Assembly (NCBI GenBank): GCA_017527155.1
Contig: JAFXQI010000002.1
Span: 1-35,291 of the forward strand
Direction: 5' to 3'
DNA: 35,291 nucleotides
Origin: Kiritimatiellia bacterium
GTDB taxonomy: Bacteria; Verrucomicrobiota; Kiritimatiellia; CAIQIC01; Lenti-01
Shown: positions 15,247 through 23,007 of the stretch, piece by piece
Numbering within the stretch: position 1 is the first letter of the stretch
Layout: each line of letters opens with the position of its first letter
The notes under the pieces: model-generated
The model's input: the letters and a program-made list of their open reading frames with translations, nothing else
Database searches by the model: none
Told to the model about the DNA's origin: nothing
Translations under genes and position numbers: made by a program

Positions 15247-15951
15247 ATGAAAAAACTGTCCATCGTCATCCCGGTATTCAACGAGGCCGCCACGATCCGC
15301 ACGATCGTGGACACGGTGAAGTCCGTCCCCCTGGAGGGAATCGAGAAGGAGCTGGTCCTGGTGGACGACTGCTCGTCCGACGGGACGCGGAAGGTGCTGG
15401 AGGAGCTGGCCGGCGCGGACGCGTCGCTGAAGGTGCTCTTCCACGAGGTCAACCAGGGCAAGGGGGCGGCGCTGCGGACGGGGTTCGCGGCGGCGACGGG
15501 CGACTGGGTGCTGATCCAGGACGCGGACCTGGAGTACGACCCGCACGAGTATCCGCGGTTGCTGGCGCCGTTGCTGTGCGGGCGGGCGGACGTGGTGTTC
15601 GGGTCGCGCTTCCTCGGCGGCGGCCCGCACCGCGTGGTCTACTACTGGCATTACATCGGGAACCGCTTCCTGACCACGCTCTCGAACATGACGACCAACC
15701 TGAACCTCACCGACATGGAGGTCTGCTACAAGGTCTTCAAGCGCGAAATCATCCAGTCCATCCCGCTCCAGGAGAACCGGTTCGGCTTCGAGGTGGAAAT
15801 CACGGCCAAGGTCGCCAAGCGCCACCTGAAGGTGTACGAAGTGCCGATTTCCTACTACGGCCGCGACTACTCGGAAGGCAAGAAGATCGGCTGGAAGGAC
15901 GGGTTCTCCGCCATCCGCTGCATCCTCAAGTACGGATTGTTCTCCGACTGA
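15247..15951 (+). CDS. Family 2 glycosyltransferase (DPM1/polyprenyl-phosphate type)
   Basis: 234 aa from ATG 15247, chosen because GGAAGGAA lies 3-10 bases upstream and the promoter ends just before. Typical GT-A fold: [15 protein letters not shown] (3-17), VDDCSSDGT (39-47), [12 protein letters not shown] (69-80) and the metal-binding DAD at 92-94. The segment SRFLGG...[12 protein letters not shown] matches dolichyl- or polyprenyl-phosphate mannose/glucose synthases. No C-terminal membrane segments are present, so it is a soluble or peripheral enzyme using a nucleotide sugar and a lipid phosphate acceptor. It is transcribed alone, divergent from the three-paralogue operon and convergent with murG. 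Confidence 0.88.
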   Translation: MKKLSIVIPVFNEAATIRTIVDTVKSVPLEGIEKELVLVDDCSSDGTRKVLEELAGADASLKVLFHEVNQGKGAALRTGFAAATGDWVLIQDADLEYDPHEYPRLLAPLLCGRADVVFGSRFLGGGPHRVVYYWHYIGNRFLTTLSNMTTNLNLTDMEVCYKVFKREIIQSIPLQENRFGFEVEITAKVAKRHLKVYEVPISYYGRDYSEGKKIGWKDGFSAIRCILKYGLFSD

Positions 15952-15959
15952 CGGACCCG

Positions 15960-15991
15960 GGGCGGCGCCCGGAACGGTGCCGCCCTTGTTT
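15960..15991 (+). terminator. Probable terminator of the GT2 gene
   Basis: GGGCGGC (15960-15966) pairs with GCCGCCC (15979-15985) and is followed by TTGTTT. An alternative inner stem CCGGG/CCCGG competes with it. Confidence 0.5.
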
Positions 15992-16014
15992 GGCCTTCCG
16001 CGCCGGACCGGTGG

Positions 16015-16035
16015 GGCGAGCTCTCCGAGCGAGCC
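16015..16035 (+). repeat. Hairpin family B (single copy, T/A form)
   Basis: GGC-ga-GCTC-tcc-GAGC-ga-GCC. It lies between the convergent GT2 and murG genes, 40 bases from a family C hairpin. Confidence 0.85.
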
Positions 16036-16075
16036 GTCCCAAGCGTCTGTCCGGGCACTCCTGGTTGCTTCCTGC

Positions 16076-16100
16076 GGACGCGCGGAAGCGCATCCCTCCC
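16076..16100 (+). repeat. Hairpin family C (single, degenerate copy)
   Basis: Stem GGACGCGC with GCGCATCC around the tetraloop GGAA, then CTCCC. One mismatch compared with the paired copies at 25185-25248 and 27939-28003. It lies 11 bases beyond the murG stop codon. Confidence 0.75.
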
Positions 16101-16111
16101 CCTGGAACGCG

Positions 16112-17218
16112 CTACAGGCCGCCGGCGGCGGCGCGTTCGACGCAGTCGGCGAGGGCGGCGGTGCCTTCGGGGATGCCGTTGCGGCGGGCGGCGGCGCGCA
16201 TGCGGTCGAGGCGGTCGCCGCGGCGGGATATCTCCGCGAGGTAGTTCTCCAGCCAGGCGGCGGTGAGGTCGCGCTCGGGGATGCGGTCGGCGCAACCGCG
16301 GCGTTCGAGGGCTTCGGCGTTGGCGGTCTGGTGGTCCTTGGCAGCGTGGGGATAGGGGACGAGGAGCGCGGGCAACCCGAAGAGGGCGAGTTCGGCGCAG
16401 GTGGAACCGCCGGCGCGGCAGAGGGCGAGGTCGGCGTCGGCGTAGAGGGAGGCCATGTCGGATTCGTAGGCGCGGACGTCGGCGTCCGGAAAGCCGCCGT
16501 CGGTGTAGATGGCGCGGACGGCGGCTTCGTCGCGGGTCCCGGTCAGGTGCACGACGTGCAGGGGGATGCCGCGGCGCGCGGCGGCGCACACGGCGTCGGC
16601 GGCGACGCGGTTGAGCCGGGCGGCGCCGAGGCTGCCGCCGGTGACGAGCAGGCGCAGGGGGGCGCCGGCGGGGCGGTCGGGACGCGGCGCGGCGGCGGCT
16701 TCGGCGGCCTCTTCGGCGAGGCGGCGGCGTACGGGGATGCCGACGGTCTCGACGCGGAAGGCGCGGCGCAGCCAGCGGCGGGATTCCTCGAAGCCGACGG
16801 CGACGGCGGCGGCACGGCGGGCGAAGAAGGTGACGGCGCGACCGGGAATGACGTTGGCTTCGTGCAAAACGAGCGGCACGCCGAGGGCGATGGCGGCGCG
16901 GCAGGGTCCGGCGGAGGCATACGAGCCCATCGCGAGGAGGGCGTCCGGCCGGTCGGCGGCCATCGCGGTGCGCGCGGCGCGGGCGGCGGCGTGGAGGGCG
17001 CGGAGGGTGCCGATGACGCGCAGCGGGGAGAAGGACATGAAGCCCTTGGAGGGAATCTCGACGACGGGGCCGTTCCACTCGGCACGGACCGCGCGTTCGC
17101 TGTCGCGTCCGGTGAGCCAGAGGGTGACGCGGTGGCCGCGGCGGCGGAGTTCTTCGGCGGTGGCGAGTCCGGGATAGGCGTGGCCGCCGGTGCCGCCGCA
17201 GGCGATGGCGATGTTCAC
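16112..17218 (-). CDS. murG: UDP-GlcNAc--lipid I N-acetylglucosaminyltransferase
   Basis: 368 aa from GTG 17218, with GGAGG 6 bases upstream. MurG adds GlcNAc to lipid I on the inner face of the membrane to make lipid II. Family marks: GGTGGH at 8-13, LHEANVIPG (family HEQNxxPG), GGSLGAARLN (nucleotide loop), and the donor-binding segment CRAGGSTCAELALFGLPALLVPYPHAAKDHQTANA. It stands apart from other mur genes except for the murC end at the start of the window. It is the last gene of a minus-strand run with a LysM lipoprotein and two coiled-coil membrane proteins, 91 bases after the nearest. A 3-base GATTGC-type repeat (CGATTGCGGCCGAT) lies in that gap. Confidence 0.95.
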   Translation of the reverse strand: MNIAIACGGTGGHAYPGLATAEELRRRGHRVTLWLTGRDSERAVRAEWNGPVVEIPSKGFMSFSPLRVIGTLRALHAAARAARTAMAADRPDALLAMGSYASAGPCRAAIALGVPLVLHEANVIPGRAVTFFARRAAAVAVGFEESRRWLRRAFRVETVGIPVRRRLAEEAAEAAAAPRPDRPAGAPLRLLVTGGSLGAARLNRVAADAVCAAARRGIPLHVVHLTGTRDEAAVRAIYTDGGFPDADVRAYESDMASLYADADLALCRAGGSTCAELALFGLPALLVPYPHAAKDHQTANAEALERRGCADRIPERDLTAAWLENYLAEISRRGDRLDRMRAAARRNGIPEGTAALADCVERAAAGGL

Positions 17219-17309
17219 GGGCGCCTCCGGGGGAAGGCCCCATCGATTGCGGCCGATGGCACTCGATTGCGGCCGATTGCGGCCGGGAAGGGAAAACGGC
17301 GGTCCATCG

Positions 17310-17849
17310 TCAGGTCATCATGCGGAAGAGGATGAACGCGAGGAGCACGACCATGCCGGCCATGAAGATGGCCTTGGCGCGCTGGCTGCCGCGGGATTTG
17401 CGGTCTTCGCGGAGGCGGTGGAGGCCGCCGCCGTTGCCGAGGTAGTTGCGCAGGCGGTCGTATTCGGGTTCGCCGATGCTGTCGGGGAGGGTCGCGGGGC
17501 GGCGTCCGGCGTAGGGCTGGACCATGTCGAGCCGCTGGATGCGCGGCATGGCGGCGTGCTTGATGGCGACGCCGTCGGGGCCGGGTTCGAAGTCGAGGGA
17601 CTGCGCGTCTTCGGGCGCCGCGGCGGCGGACGCGGTCGGCGGCTCCGGCGCGGCGGGGGCGGCGGCAGCTGCGGCCTTGCGGGACCGCGGCAGGGCGGCG
17701 GCGCGCAGGCGCGGGGAGGTGGGGCCGGGGCCGGAGAGGTCGGGCATGGCTTCCAGGGCGTCCATGCGTTCGAGGAGGGCGCGCCGCTCGCGCTCGATGG
17801 CCCGGATGCGGTCTTCGAGGACGTTGGACGGTTTGCGGAAGAGGACCAT
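17310..17849 (-). CDS. Tail-anchored protein with short coiled coil (unknown)
   Basis: 179 aa from ATG 17849. N-terminal helix with heptad pattern (about 8-32: NVLEDRIRAIERERRALLERMDAL), a long Ala/Pro-rich linker (about 45-100), a charged region ending in LREDRKSRGSQRAKA, and one hydrophobic segment at the very C terminus (AIFMAGMVVLLAFILF), so it is inserted by its tail with the bulk in the cytoplasm. Start is 14 bases after the stop of the next tail-anchored gene upstream, and both share the order coiled coil, linker, C-terminal anchor. Not recognised. The link to murG suggests an envelope role, but this is context only. Confidence 0.65.
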   Translation of the reverse strand: MVLFRKPSNVLEDRIRAIERERRALLERMDALEAMPDLSGPGPTSPRLRAAALPRSRKAAAAAAPAAPEPPTASAAAAPEDAQSLDFEPGPDGVAIKHAAMPRIQRLDMVQPYAGRRPATLPDSIGEPEYDRLRNYLGNGGGLHRLREDRKSRGSQRAKAIFMAGMVVLLAFILFRMMT

Positions 17850-17863
17850 CGGCGGCGCCTTTC

Positions 17864-18541
17864 TCACCAAGCGAAGAACAGCGCGTACACCACGCCCAGC
17901 AGCACGAGCGCGGCGATGAGCGGGGCGGTGAAGGCGGCGCCGGCGACGAGCCATCCGCGCCAACCGCCGGGCAGCCCCGCGCCGCCGGGGACGCGCATGG
18001 CGGGATAGGCGGGGGCGGCGCGGCCGGAAGCGGGCGCGGCGCCGGTTGCGGGCCGGATGGCGTCGAGCTTGGCGACGGCCTTGCGGTATTCGTCCTGGAC
18101 GCTCTCGAGCAGCACGACGGCGCGGTTGAGTTCGTCGGGCAGGCGGTCGTCTTCCCAGGACTGCTCGTCGATGCCGTCGACTTCCTCCAGGCGCGACTGG
18201 AACAGCCGGCGCGTCTCCTCGAGCTGTTCGATGAGGCGGTCGGCCTGCTGGCGCTCCTGGTCGAGGCGGACGAGGCTTTCGGAGAGGGTCTTCTTCGAGT
18301 CGCGGCGCAGGGTCTCGAAGCGTTCCTGCTGGGCGCGGAGTTCTTCGAGGGTGCGGCGCTCGCGTTCGAGTTCGGCCTGGCGGGAGCGGAGGCGTTCGAG
18401 TTCCTTGGCCTTGTCGACCATGCGTTCGTCGACTTCCTGCTTGTGGCGGGCCATGTGGGTCAGCGGCAGGTCGGAGATGGGGCGGGAAGGAATCTCGCGC
18501 GAGGAGGGGATGATGTCGTCGTCGTAGAAGTCGGTGCTCAT
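17864..18541 (-). CDS. Tail-anchored long coiled-coil protein (unknown)
   Basis: 225 aa. Residues about 30-150 are almost entirely charged heptads (KELERLRSRQAELERER, LDQERQQADRLIEQLEETRRL), predicted to form a long coiled coil. A Pro/Ala/Gly-rich linker (165-190) and a C-terminal membrane helix (about 197-222) follow. The N terminus is acidic (MSTDFYDDDII). It starts 7 bases after the stop of the LysM lipoprotein gene, so the two are co-translated. Similar layouts occur in envelope-spanning or division-associated scaffolds, but no family is recognised. With the lipoprotein in the outer compartment and two inner-membrane coiled coils, a trans-envelope complex is a possible role. Confidence 0.68.
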   Translation of the reverse strand: MSTDFYDDDIIPSSREIPSRPISDLPLTHMARHKQEVDERMVDKAKELERLRSRQAELERERRTLEELRAQQERFETLRRDSKKTLSESLVRLDQERQQADRLIEQLEETRRLFQSRLEEVDGIDEQSWEDDRLPDELNRAVVLLESVQDEYRKAVAKLDAIRPATGAAPASGRAAPAYPAMRVPGGAGLPGGWRGWLVAGAAFTAPLIAALVLLGVVYALFFAW

Positions 18542-18548
18542 GTCGGGA

Positions 18549-19277
18549 TCACTCCGGGATGGTCAGTTCCATGCCCTCGCGCACGCGGTTGGCGTCGGGA
18601 AGGCGGTCGCGGTTGGCCTGGTGGATGTCTTTCCAGCGGGCGGGGGTGCCGTAGTATTTCTTGGAAATGGTGGCGAGGGTCTCGCCGGGACCCACGACGT
18701 GGGTGCGCGTCGCGGCGGTCTCGGCGGCGGCGGCCTTCGCGCGGGCGTCCTTCGCGACGGAACGCGGCACGGCGATGGCGGGCCCGGTGCCGTCGCGGGC
18801 CTCGCGCAGCTGCACGACTTCCAGCTCCAGCTCGCGGATGCGGGCGTCCTTGGCGGCGAGTTCGCGCTTGAGCGAATCGGGGGCCTGGACGAGATGCGCG
18901 CCGTAGGCGACCTCGCAGTGGTGGAGCATTTCCTCGACGGCCTCGCGCTGGGCGGAATCGGGGCGCAGCTCGAGGTAGCGCCGGTAATGGACGATGGCGC
19001 CGGGCGCGTCGTCGCGGTAGTGGTCGAGCAGGAGGGCGAGTTCGCGGTGGGCGGCGGAGTTGTCGGGATGCCGCCGGAGCAGGCGCTCGCAGAGGGCGAT
19101 CGCGCGGTCCGCGTCCTCGGCCTCGCGCGCGGCGGCGGCCTTGCGCAGGAGGGGATGGCGCGCCTCGCGGGCCTCGTCGGGGCGGCCGCCGCAGCCGGCG
19201 GCGGCGAGCAGGGCGCAGGCCAGGAGCGCCGCGGCGGACGCGGCGGCTGCGGATCGGGATTTCCGGGCTGTCGTCAT
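18549..19277 (-). CDS. Lipoprotein with TPR-like and LysM domains
   Basis: 242 aa from ATG 19277. Signal peptide with lipobox LLAAAGC; Cys29 would be the lipidated residue. Residues about 45-110 resemble tetratricopeptide repeats (AEDADRAIALCERLLRRHPDN, GAIVHYRRYLELRPDS), then a coiled-coil segment (LAAKDARIRELELEVVQLREA) and a C-terminal LysM (about 190-242: HVVGPGETLATISKKYYGTPARWKDIHQANRDRL). LysM binds the glycan of peptidoglycan, so the protein probably ties the membrane to the wall. Longer in-frame starts run into repeat array 2 and are rejected. The promoter suggests a leaderless mRNA. It heads an operon with two coiled-coil membrane proteins and murG. Confidence 0.85.
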   Translation of the reverse strand: MTTARKSRSAAAASAAALLACALLAAAGCGGRPDEAREARHPLLRKAAAAREAEDADRAIALCERLLRRHPDNSAAHRELALLLDHYRDDAPGAIVHYRRYLELRPDSAQREAVEEMLHHCEVAYGAHLVQAPDSLKRELAAKDARIRELELEVVQLREARDGTGPAIAVPRSVAKDARAKAAAAETAATRTHVVGPGETLATISKKYYGTPARWKDIHQANRDRLPDANRVREGMELTIPE

Positions 19278-19284
19278 GCCCCGG

Positions 19285-19313
19285 AATGTAGCAACCGCGC
19301 CCCGCGAAATCAA
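19285..19313 (-). promoter_or_regulatory. Promoter of the LysM lipoprotein operon, probably leaderless
   Basis: Minus strand: TTGATT (19313-19308), 17 bases, TACATT (19290-19285). Only 7 bases separate the -10 from the ATG at 19277, so the A of the start codon falls at the expected transcript start. No Shine-Dalgarno is present. Array 2 begins about 50 bases upstream. Confidence 0.6.
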
Positions 19314-19361
19314 CACGCGCGCGCGGAAAAAATCCGCCGCCCGCCCCCTGCCGCGCGAAAC

Positions 19362-19485
19362 CTTTCCAACCATTGGAAAACTTTTTTCCAATCATTGGAA
19401 AATTGACGAAAATTTTTTCCAATCATTGGAAAAAACGGCCGGATTTTTCCAACCATTGGAAACTTTTTTCCCAATCACCGGAAAA
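19362..19485 (+). repeat. Palindrome array 2 (five units)
   Basis: Units of TTTTCCAAYCATTGGAAAA at 19362-19380, 19384-19402, 19415-19433, 19445-19463 and a degenerate one at 19466-19485. Centre letters are C, T, T, C, T and steps 22, 31, 30 and about 22 bp. The last unit has an extra C and altered centre (CCCAATCACCGG) and contains the stop codon of the symporter gene (TCA 19475-19477 on the + strand), which explains its divergence. It lies between the symporter 3' end and the LysM operon promoter, at the point where + strand G/C skew changes sign. Confidence 0.95.
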
Positions 19486-20926
19486 CCGGCGGGCCGCGCC
19501 GCCGCGGCCGCGGGAGCAGGCAGGAGGCGGCGTAGCCCGCCGCGAAGGTCACCGCCAGCGAGAAGGGGAAGCGCCACGCCCAGTGGACCGGCGTCGTCGA
19601 GAGCCACTGCGTCGCCGCGATCGCCGCGACCGCCCCCGCGAGGCCGCCCGGGAACGTCGCCCGTTTCGTCAGCATCCCCAGCAGGAACAGCCCCAGCACC
19701 GGCGCGTTGAACAGGCTCACCACCTGCGTGTACGCTTCGATCAGCTGCTCGAAGCGCGCCGCCCAGAACGCCACCGCCGTCGCCGCCGCCCCCAACACCA
19801 GCACCAGCACCCGCGCGAGGCGCAGTTCGGCGGCTTCGCCGCGCGGGGCGAGGTGCAGCGGACGGAGGAAGTCGTGGATCACCACCGTCGAGACGCAGCT
19901 GATCCCCGAGTCCATGCTCGACATCGCCGCCGCGAAGAGCGCCGCCACCAGCAGCCCCGACACGCCGTCCGGCAGCGCCCGCACGATGAACGCCGGCAGC
20001 AGCCGGTCGCCCGCCAGGTCCGCCGGCAGCAGCGCCGGGTCCGCCGCCTGCACCGCGTAGAGGCCCAGACCCAGGAACAGCAGCAGCCCGATCACCACGA
20101 AGTCCACCCCCGCGTTGAAGCACAGCGCCTTCGCCACGCCGCGCGGGGTCGAAATCGACATCATCCGCTGGACCGTCGTCTGGTCGGTCCCGTAGTCCTG
20201 CATCAGCTGGAAGAAGTATCCCGCGCCGACCACCCAGCCGCTCATCGCCGTCAGCGAGAGGTGCCAGTCCGCCACGTGCAGGTGGCCGTGCTCGCGCGCG
20301 AAGGCCAGGATCCCCGCCGCCCCGCCCGGCGCCCGCGCCGACAGCGCCGCCGCCAGCCACACGATGCCGCCCACCATCAGCACGAACTGCACCACGTCCG
20401 TCCAGATCACCGCCACCATGCCGCCGAGCACCGTGTACGCCGTCGCCAGCACCCCCATCGCCAGGATGCACGCCCACTGCGGCAGGCCCGTCGCCACCGA
20501 GAGCGCCAGCGCCGGCGCGTAGACCACCAGCCCCAGCCAGCCGATCCGCGCCAGCAGGAAGAGCGCCGCGGCCGTGCGGCGGGCGCCGGGGCCGAAGCGG
20601 GCTTCGAGGTACTCGTACGACGTCGTCGCGTGCAGGCGGATGTAGGCCGGGTAGATCAGCCGCACCAGGACCGGCGCCACCGCCACGCTCGCGAACCCGA
20701 CCACGATGAACGCGATGTTCTCGCGGTAGGCCGTGCCGGGCAACGCCATGAACGTCACCGCGCTCGTCAGCGACGCGTACATGCTCATGCCCGCCGCCCA
20801 CCACGGCATGCGGCGGCCGGCGAGGAAATAATCCTCCGTCGTCTTCTGGCGGCCGGCGAAGGCGAGGCCGATCGCGAGCATCGCGAGGAGGTAGGCGGCA
20901 AGGACGGCGGTGTTGAGCGGGGTCAT
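19475..20926 (-). CDS. Sodium:solute symporter (SSS family)
   Basis: 483 aa from ATG 20926, with AAAGGA upstream. About 13 hydrophobic segments; the N-terminal TTEDYFLAGRRMPWWAAGMSMYASLTSAVTFMALPGTAY and the QDYGTDQTTVQRMMS and AAMSSMDSGISCVSTVV stretches are hallmarks of the SSS (SLC5-like) fold, in which the S/T after the last motif helps bind Na+. It imports a small solute with sodium; the substrate (sugar, sialic acid, organic acid or vitamin) cannot be read. The last codons and the stop lie inside the degenerate unit of palindrome array 2. The coding strand is G-rich, opposite to the neighbouring minus-strand genes to its left. Confidence 0.92.
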   Translation of the reverse strand: MTPLNTAVLAAYLLAMLAIGLAFAGRQKTTEDYFLAGRRMPWWAAGMSMYASLTSAVTFMALPGTAYRENIAFIVVGFASVAVAPVLVRLIYPAYIRLHATTSYEYLEARFGPGARRTAAALFLLARIGWLGLVVYAPALALSVATGLPQWACILAMGVLATAYTVLGGMVAVIWTDVVQFVLMVGGIVWLAAALSARAPGGAAGILAFAREHGHLHVADWHLSLTAMSGWVVGAGYFFQLMQDYGTDQTTVQRMMSISTPRGVAKALCFNAGVDFVVIGLLLFLGLGLYAVQAADPALLPADLAGDRLLPAFIVRALPDGVSGLLVAALFAAAMSSMDSGISCVSTVVIHDFLRPLHLAPRGEAAELRLARVLVLVLGAAATAVAFWAARFEQLIEAYTQVVSLFNAPVLGLFLLGMLTKRATFPGGLAGAVAAIAATQWLSTTPVHWAWRFPFSLAVTFAAGYAASCLLPRPRRRGPPVFR

Positions 20927-21010
20927 GGCGGGCGGGTTCCTTTCACGGGTCCCTTGTACCACGGCGGCGGCGGCGCGCCACGGAAAAAGCGGCGGGAAGG
21001 AGGCCTGTCG

Positions 21011-21069
21011 TCCATGGCGGGAGGAAGGGGGGCAAAAGCACGCAAAACCGGCCGGTTTCCCGTAATCTC
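21011..21069 (+). repeat. Dispersed G-rich element, family E (copy 3)
   Basis: Runs from TCCATGGCGGGAGGAAGG to GTTTCCCGTAATCTC. It lies between the divergent symporter and trpS genes, in a 261-base spacer with no other gene. Ends closely match the copy at 30506-30564 read in reverse. Confidence 0.55.
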
Positions 21070-21146
21070 AAAAAGGTCCGGCGGGGACGGGGCCGCCCCG
21101 CGGACGCCCGGGCGCTTCGGATTTGGCTTCCCCCTGCGCGGGGGCG

Positions 21147-21155
21147 TGGTAGAGT
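21147..21155 (+). promoter_or_regulatory. Extended -10 element upstream of trpS
   Basis: TGGTAGAGT (TG-N-TAGAGT) about 32 bases before the ATG. A CCCCC/GGGGG hairpin precedes it and no good -35 is found at the right distance. The same motif type is upstream of serA, gspG and the chromate transporter. Confidence 0.45.
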
Positions 21156-21187
21156 GGCGGGCCTTGATCGAAAAACGAGGACCCACC

Positions 21188-22150
21188 ATGAGAGTACTGA
21201 CAGGCATCCAACCCTCCGGCCAGCTGCACATCGGCAACTACTTCGGCGCCATCCGCCCCATGCTCGGGCTGCAGGACCGGAACGAAATGTACTGGTTCAT
21301 CGCCAACTACCACGCCCTCACGACCGTGACCGACCCCGAGCGCCTGCGCCGCCAGACCTGGGACGTCGCGCTGGACTTCCTCGCCTGCGGCCTCGACCCG
21401 TCCAAGACCGTCTTCTACCGCCAGTCCGACGTCCCGGAAGTGCAGGAACTCGCGTGGCTGCTCTCGAACGTGACCCCGGTGGGCCTCCTCGAGCGCTGCC
21501 ACTCCTACAAGGACAAACTCGCCAAGGGCTTCGCCCCGCACCACGGCCTCTTCGCCTACCCCGTGCTGATGGCGGCGGACATCCTGATGCAGCAGGCCGA
21601 CGTCGTGCCCGTCGGCAAGGACCAGAAACAGCATCTCGAAGTCACGCGCGACATCGCGGTCAAATTCAACAACCTCTACGGCGAAGTCTTCCGCATCCCC
21701 GAGCCGCTGATCGCCGAGAGCGTCGCGGTCGTCCCGGGCCTCGACGGCCAGAAGATGTCCAAATCCTACGGCAACACCCTCGAACTCTTCGGCGACCCCA
21801 AGGCGACCCGCAAGCGCATCATGTCGATCGTGACCGACTCCACCCCCCTGGAAGCCCCCAAGAACCCCGACACCTGCAACGTCTTCGCCCTGTACAAACT
21901 CTTCGCCACGCCCGAACAGACCGCCGACCTCGCCGCCCGCTACCGCGCCGGCGGCCTCGGCTACGGCACCGCCAAGAAGGAGCTCGCCGCCCTCTTCGAA
22001 GAACACTTCGCCCCCCTGCGCGCCCGCCGCGAAGAACTCGCCGCTCACCCCGACCAAGTCGAAGCCATCCTCCAGGACGGCGCCGCCCGCGCCCGCAAGA
22101 CCGCCCGCGAAACCCTCAAAGCCGCCCGCCGCGCCGTCGGCCTCGAATGA
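21188..22150 (+). CDS. trpS: Tryptophanyl-tRNA synthetase
   Basis: 320 aa, close to the bacterial TrpRS length (about 330). Class I enzyme that charges tRNA-Trp. The HIGH-type motif is LHIGN at 13-17 and the KMSKS motif is exact at 189-193 (DGQKMSKSYGN). The tryptophan pocket signature VGKDQKQHLEVTRD is present at about 142-155. GAGGA lies 6 bases before the ATG. The stop overlaps the ATG of the SDR gene (ATGA), so the next gene is translationally coupled. Confidence 0.98.
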   Translation: MRVLTGIQPSGQLHIGNYFGAIRPMLGLQDRNEMYWFIANYHALTTVTDPERLRRQTWDVALDFLACGLDPSKTVFYRQSDVPEVQELAWLLSNVTPVGLLERCHSYKDKLAKGFAPHHGLFAYPVLMAADILMQQADVVPVGKDQKQHLEVTRDIAVKFNNLYGEVFRIPEPLIAESVAVVPGLDGQKMSKSYGNTLELFGDPKATRKRIMSIVTDSTPLEAPKNPDTCNVFALYKLFATPEQTADLAARYRAGGLGYGTAKKELAALFEEHFAPLRARREELAAHPDQVEAILQDGAARARKTARETLKAARRAVGLE

Positions 22151-23007
22151 CCGCCCCCGCCCGCACCGTCCTCGTCACCGGCTGCTCCTCCGGCATCGGC
22201 GCCGCCACCGCGCACCTGCTGGCGGAGCGCGGATGGCGCGTCTTCGCCACCGCGCGCACCGCGGCCGACCTCGGCGCGCTGGGCCGCGACGGCCTCTTCC
22301 CGGTCCCCCTCGACCTGGCCAATCCCGCCTCCGTCGCCTCCGCCGCCGCGGCCGTCCTCGGCGCGTCCGGCGGCCGCCTCGACGCCCTCGTCAACAACGC
22401 CGGCTACTGCCAGGCCGGCGCCATCGAAGACCTCGGCCGCGACGCCCTCCGCGCCCAGTTCGAGACCAACCTCTTCGGCGTCCACGAACTCACCCGCGCC
22501 CTCCTGCCCGGCCTCGCCGCCGCGCGCGGACGCATCGTCAACGTCAGCTCCGTCTTCGGCCGCATCGCCGTCCCCATGACCGCCGCCTACTGCGCCTCCA
22601 AATTCGCCCTGGAGGCCCTCTCCGACGCCATGCGCATCGAACTCGCCCCGCGCGGCATCCGCGTCTCCATCGTCGAGCCCGGGGCCATCGTCAGCCGCTT
22701 CCGCAAGAACGCCGTCGAAGCCCTCGACCGCAATGTCGACGCCTCCGCCTCCGCCTACGGCCCCCTCTACGCCAAGGAAATCGAGCGCCGCCGCCGCCAG
22801 GTCAAGAAGCCCGACTTCTGGACGCGCCCCCCCGAAGAAGCCGCCCGCGCCATCGCCCGCGCCCTGGAGAGCGCCCGTCCCCGCCGCCGCTACTTCGTCA
22901 CCCCCTCCGCGCGCCTCGTCGACCTCACCGTCCGCTTCGTCCCCCAATCCCTCACCGACCGCATCCTCCGCAAGCGCATGCCCAAGCCCCCAAAGCCCAC
23001 CCCGTGA
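22147..23007 (+). CDS. Short-chain dehydrogenase/reductase
   Basis: 286 aa starting within the trpS stop (ATGA). Classical SDR: cofactor loop TGCSSGIG (11-18), NNAG (83-86), catalytic Ser (134/135 in NVSS) and Tyr148-x-x-x-Lys152 (AAYCASK). Arg35-type residues after beta 2 (VFATARTA) suggest NADP(H). The C-terminal extension (about 240-286, ending in RKRMPKPPKPTP) and the cutoff RYFVTPSARLVDLTVRFVP resemble lipid- or 3-oxoacyl-handling SDRs of the retinol dehydrogenase type. Substrate unknown. Stop overlaps the GTG of the following membrane protein (GTGA). Confidence 0.9.
   Translation: MTAPARTVLVTGCSSGIGAATAHLLAERGWRVFATARTAADLGALGRDGLFPVPLDLANPASVASAAAAVLGASGGRLDALVNNAGYCQAGAIEDLGRDALRAQFETNLFGVHELTRALLPGLAAARGRIVNVSSVFGRIAVPMTAAYCASKFALEALSDAMRIELAPRGIRVSIVEPGAIVSRFRKNAVEALDRNVDASASAYGPLYAKEIERRRRQVKKPDFWTRPPEEAARAIARALESARPRRRYFVTPSARLVDLTVRFVPQSLTDRILRKRMPKPPKPTP

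Noticed and set aside
19260-19500. A dif site at the skew switch
   Set aside because: No sequence resembling the 28-base XerCD site was seen there; the skew change alone does not prove a terminus.
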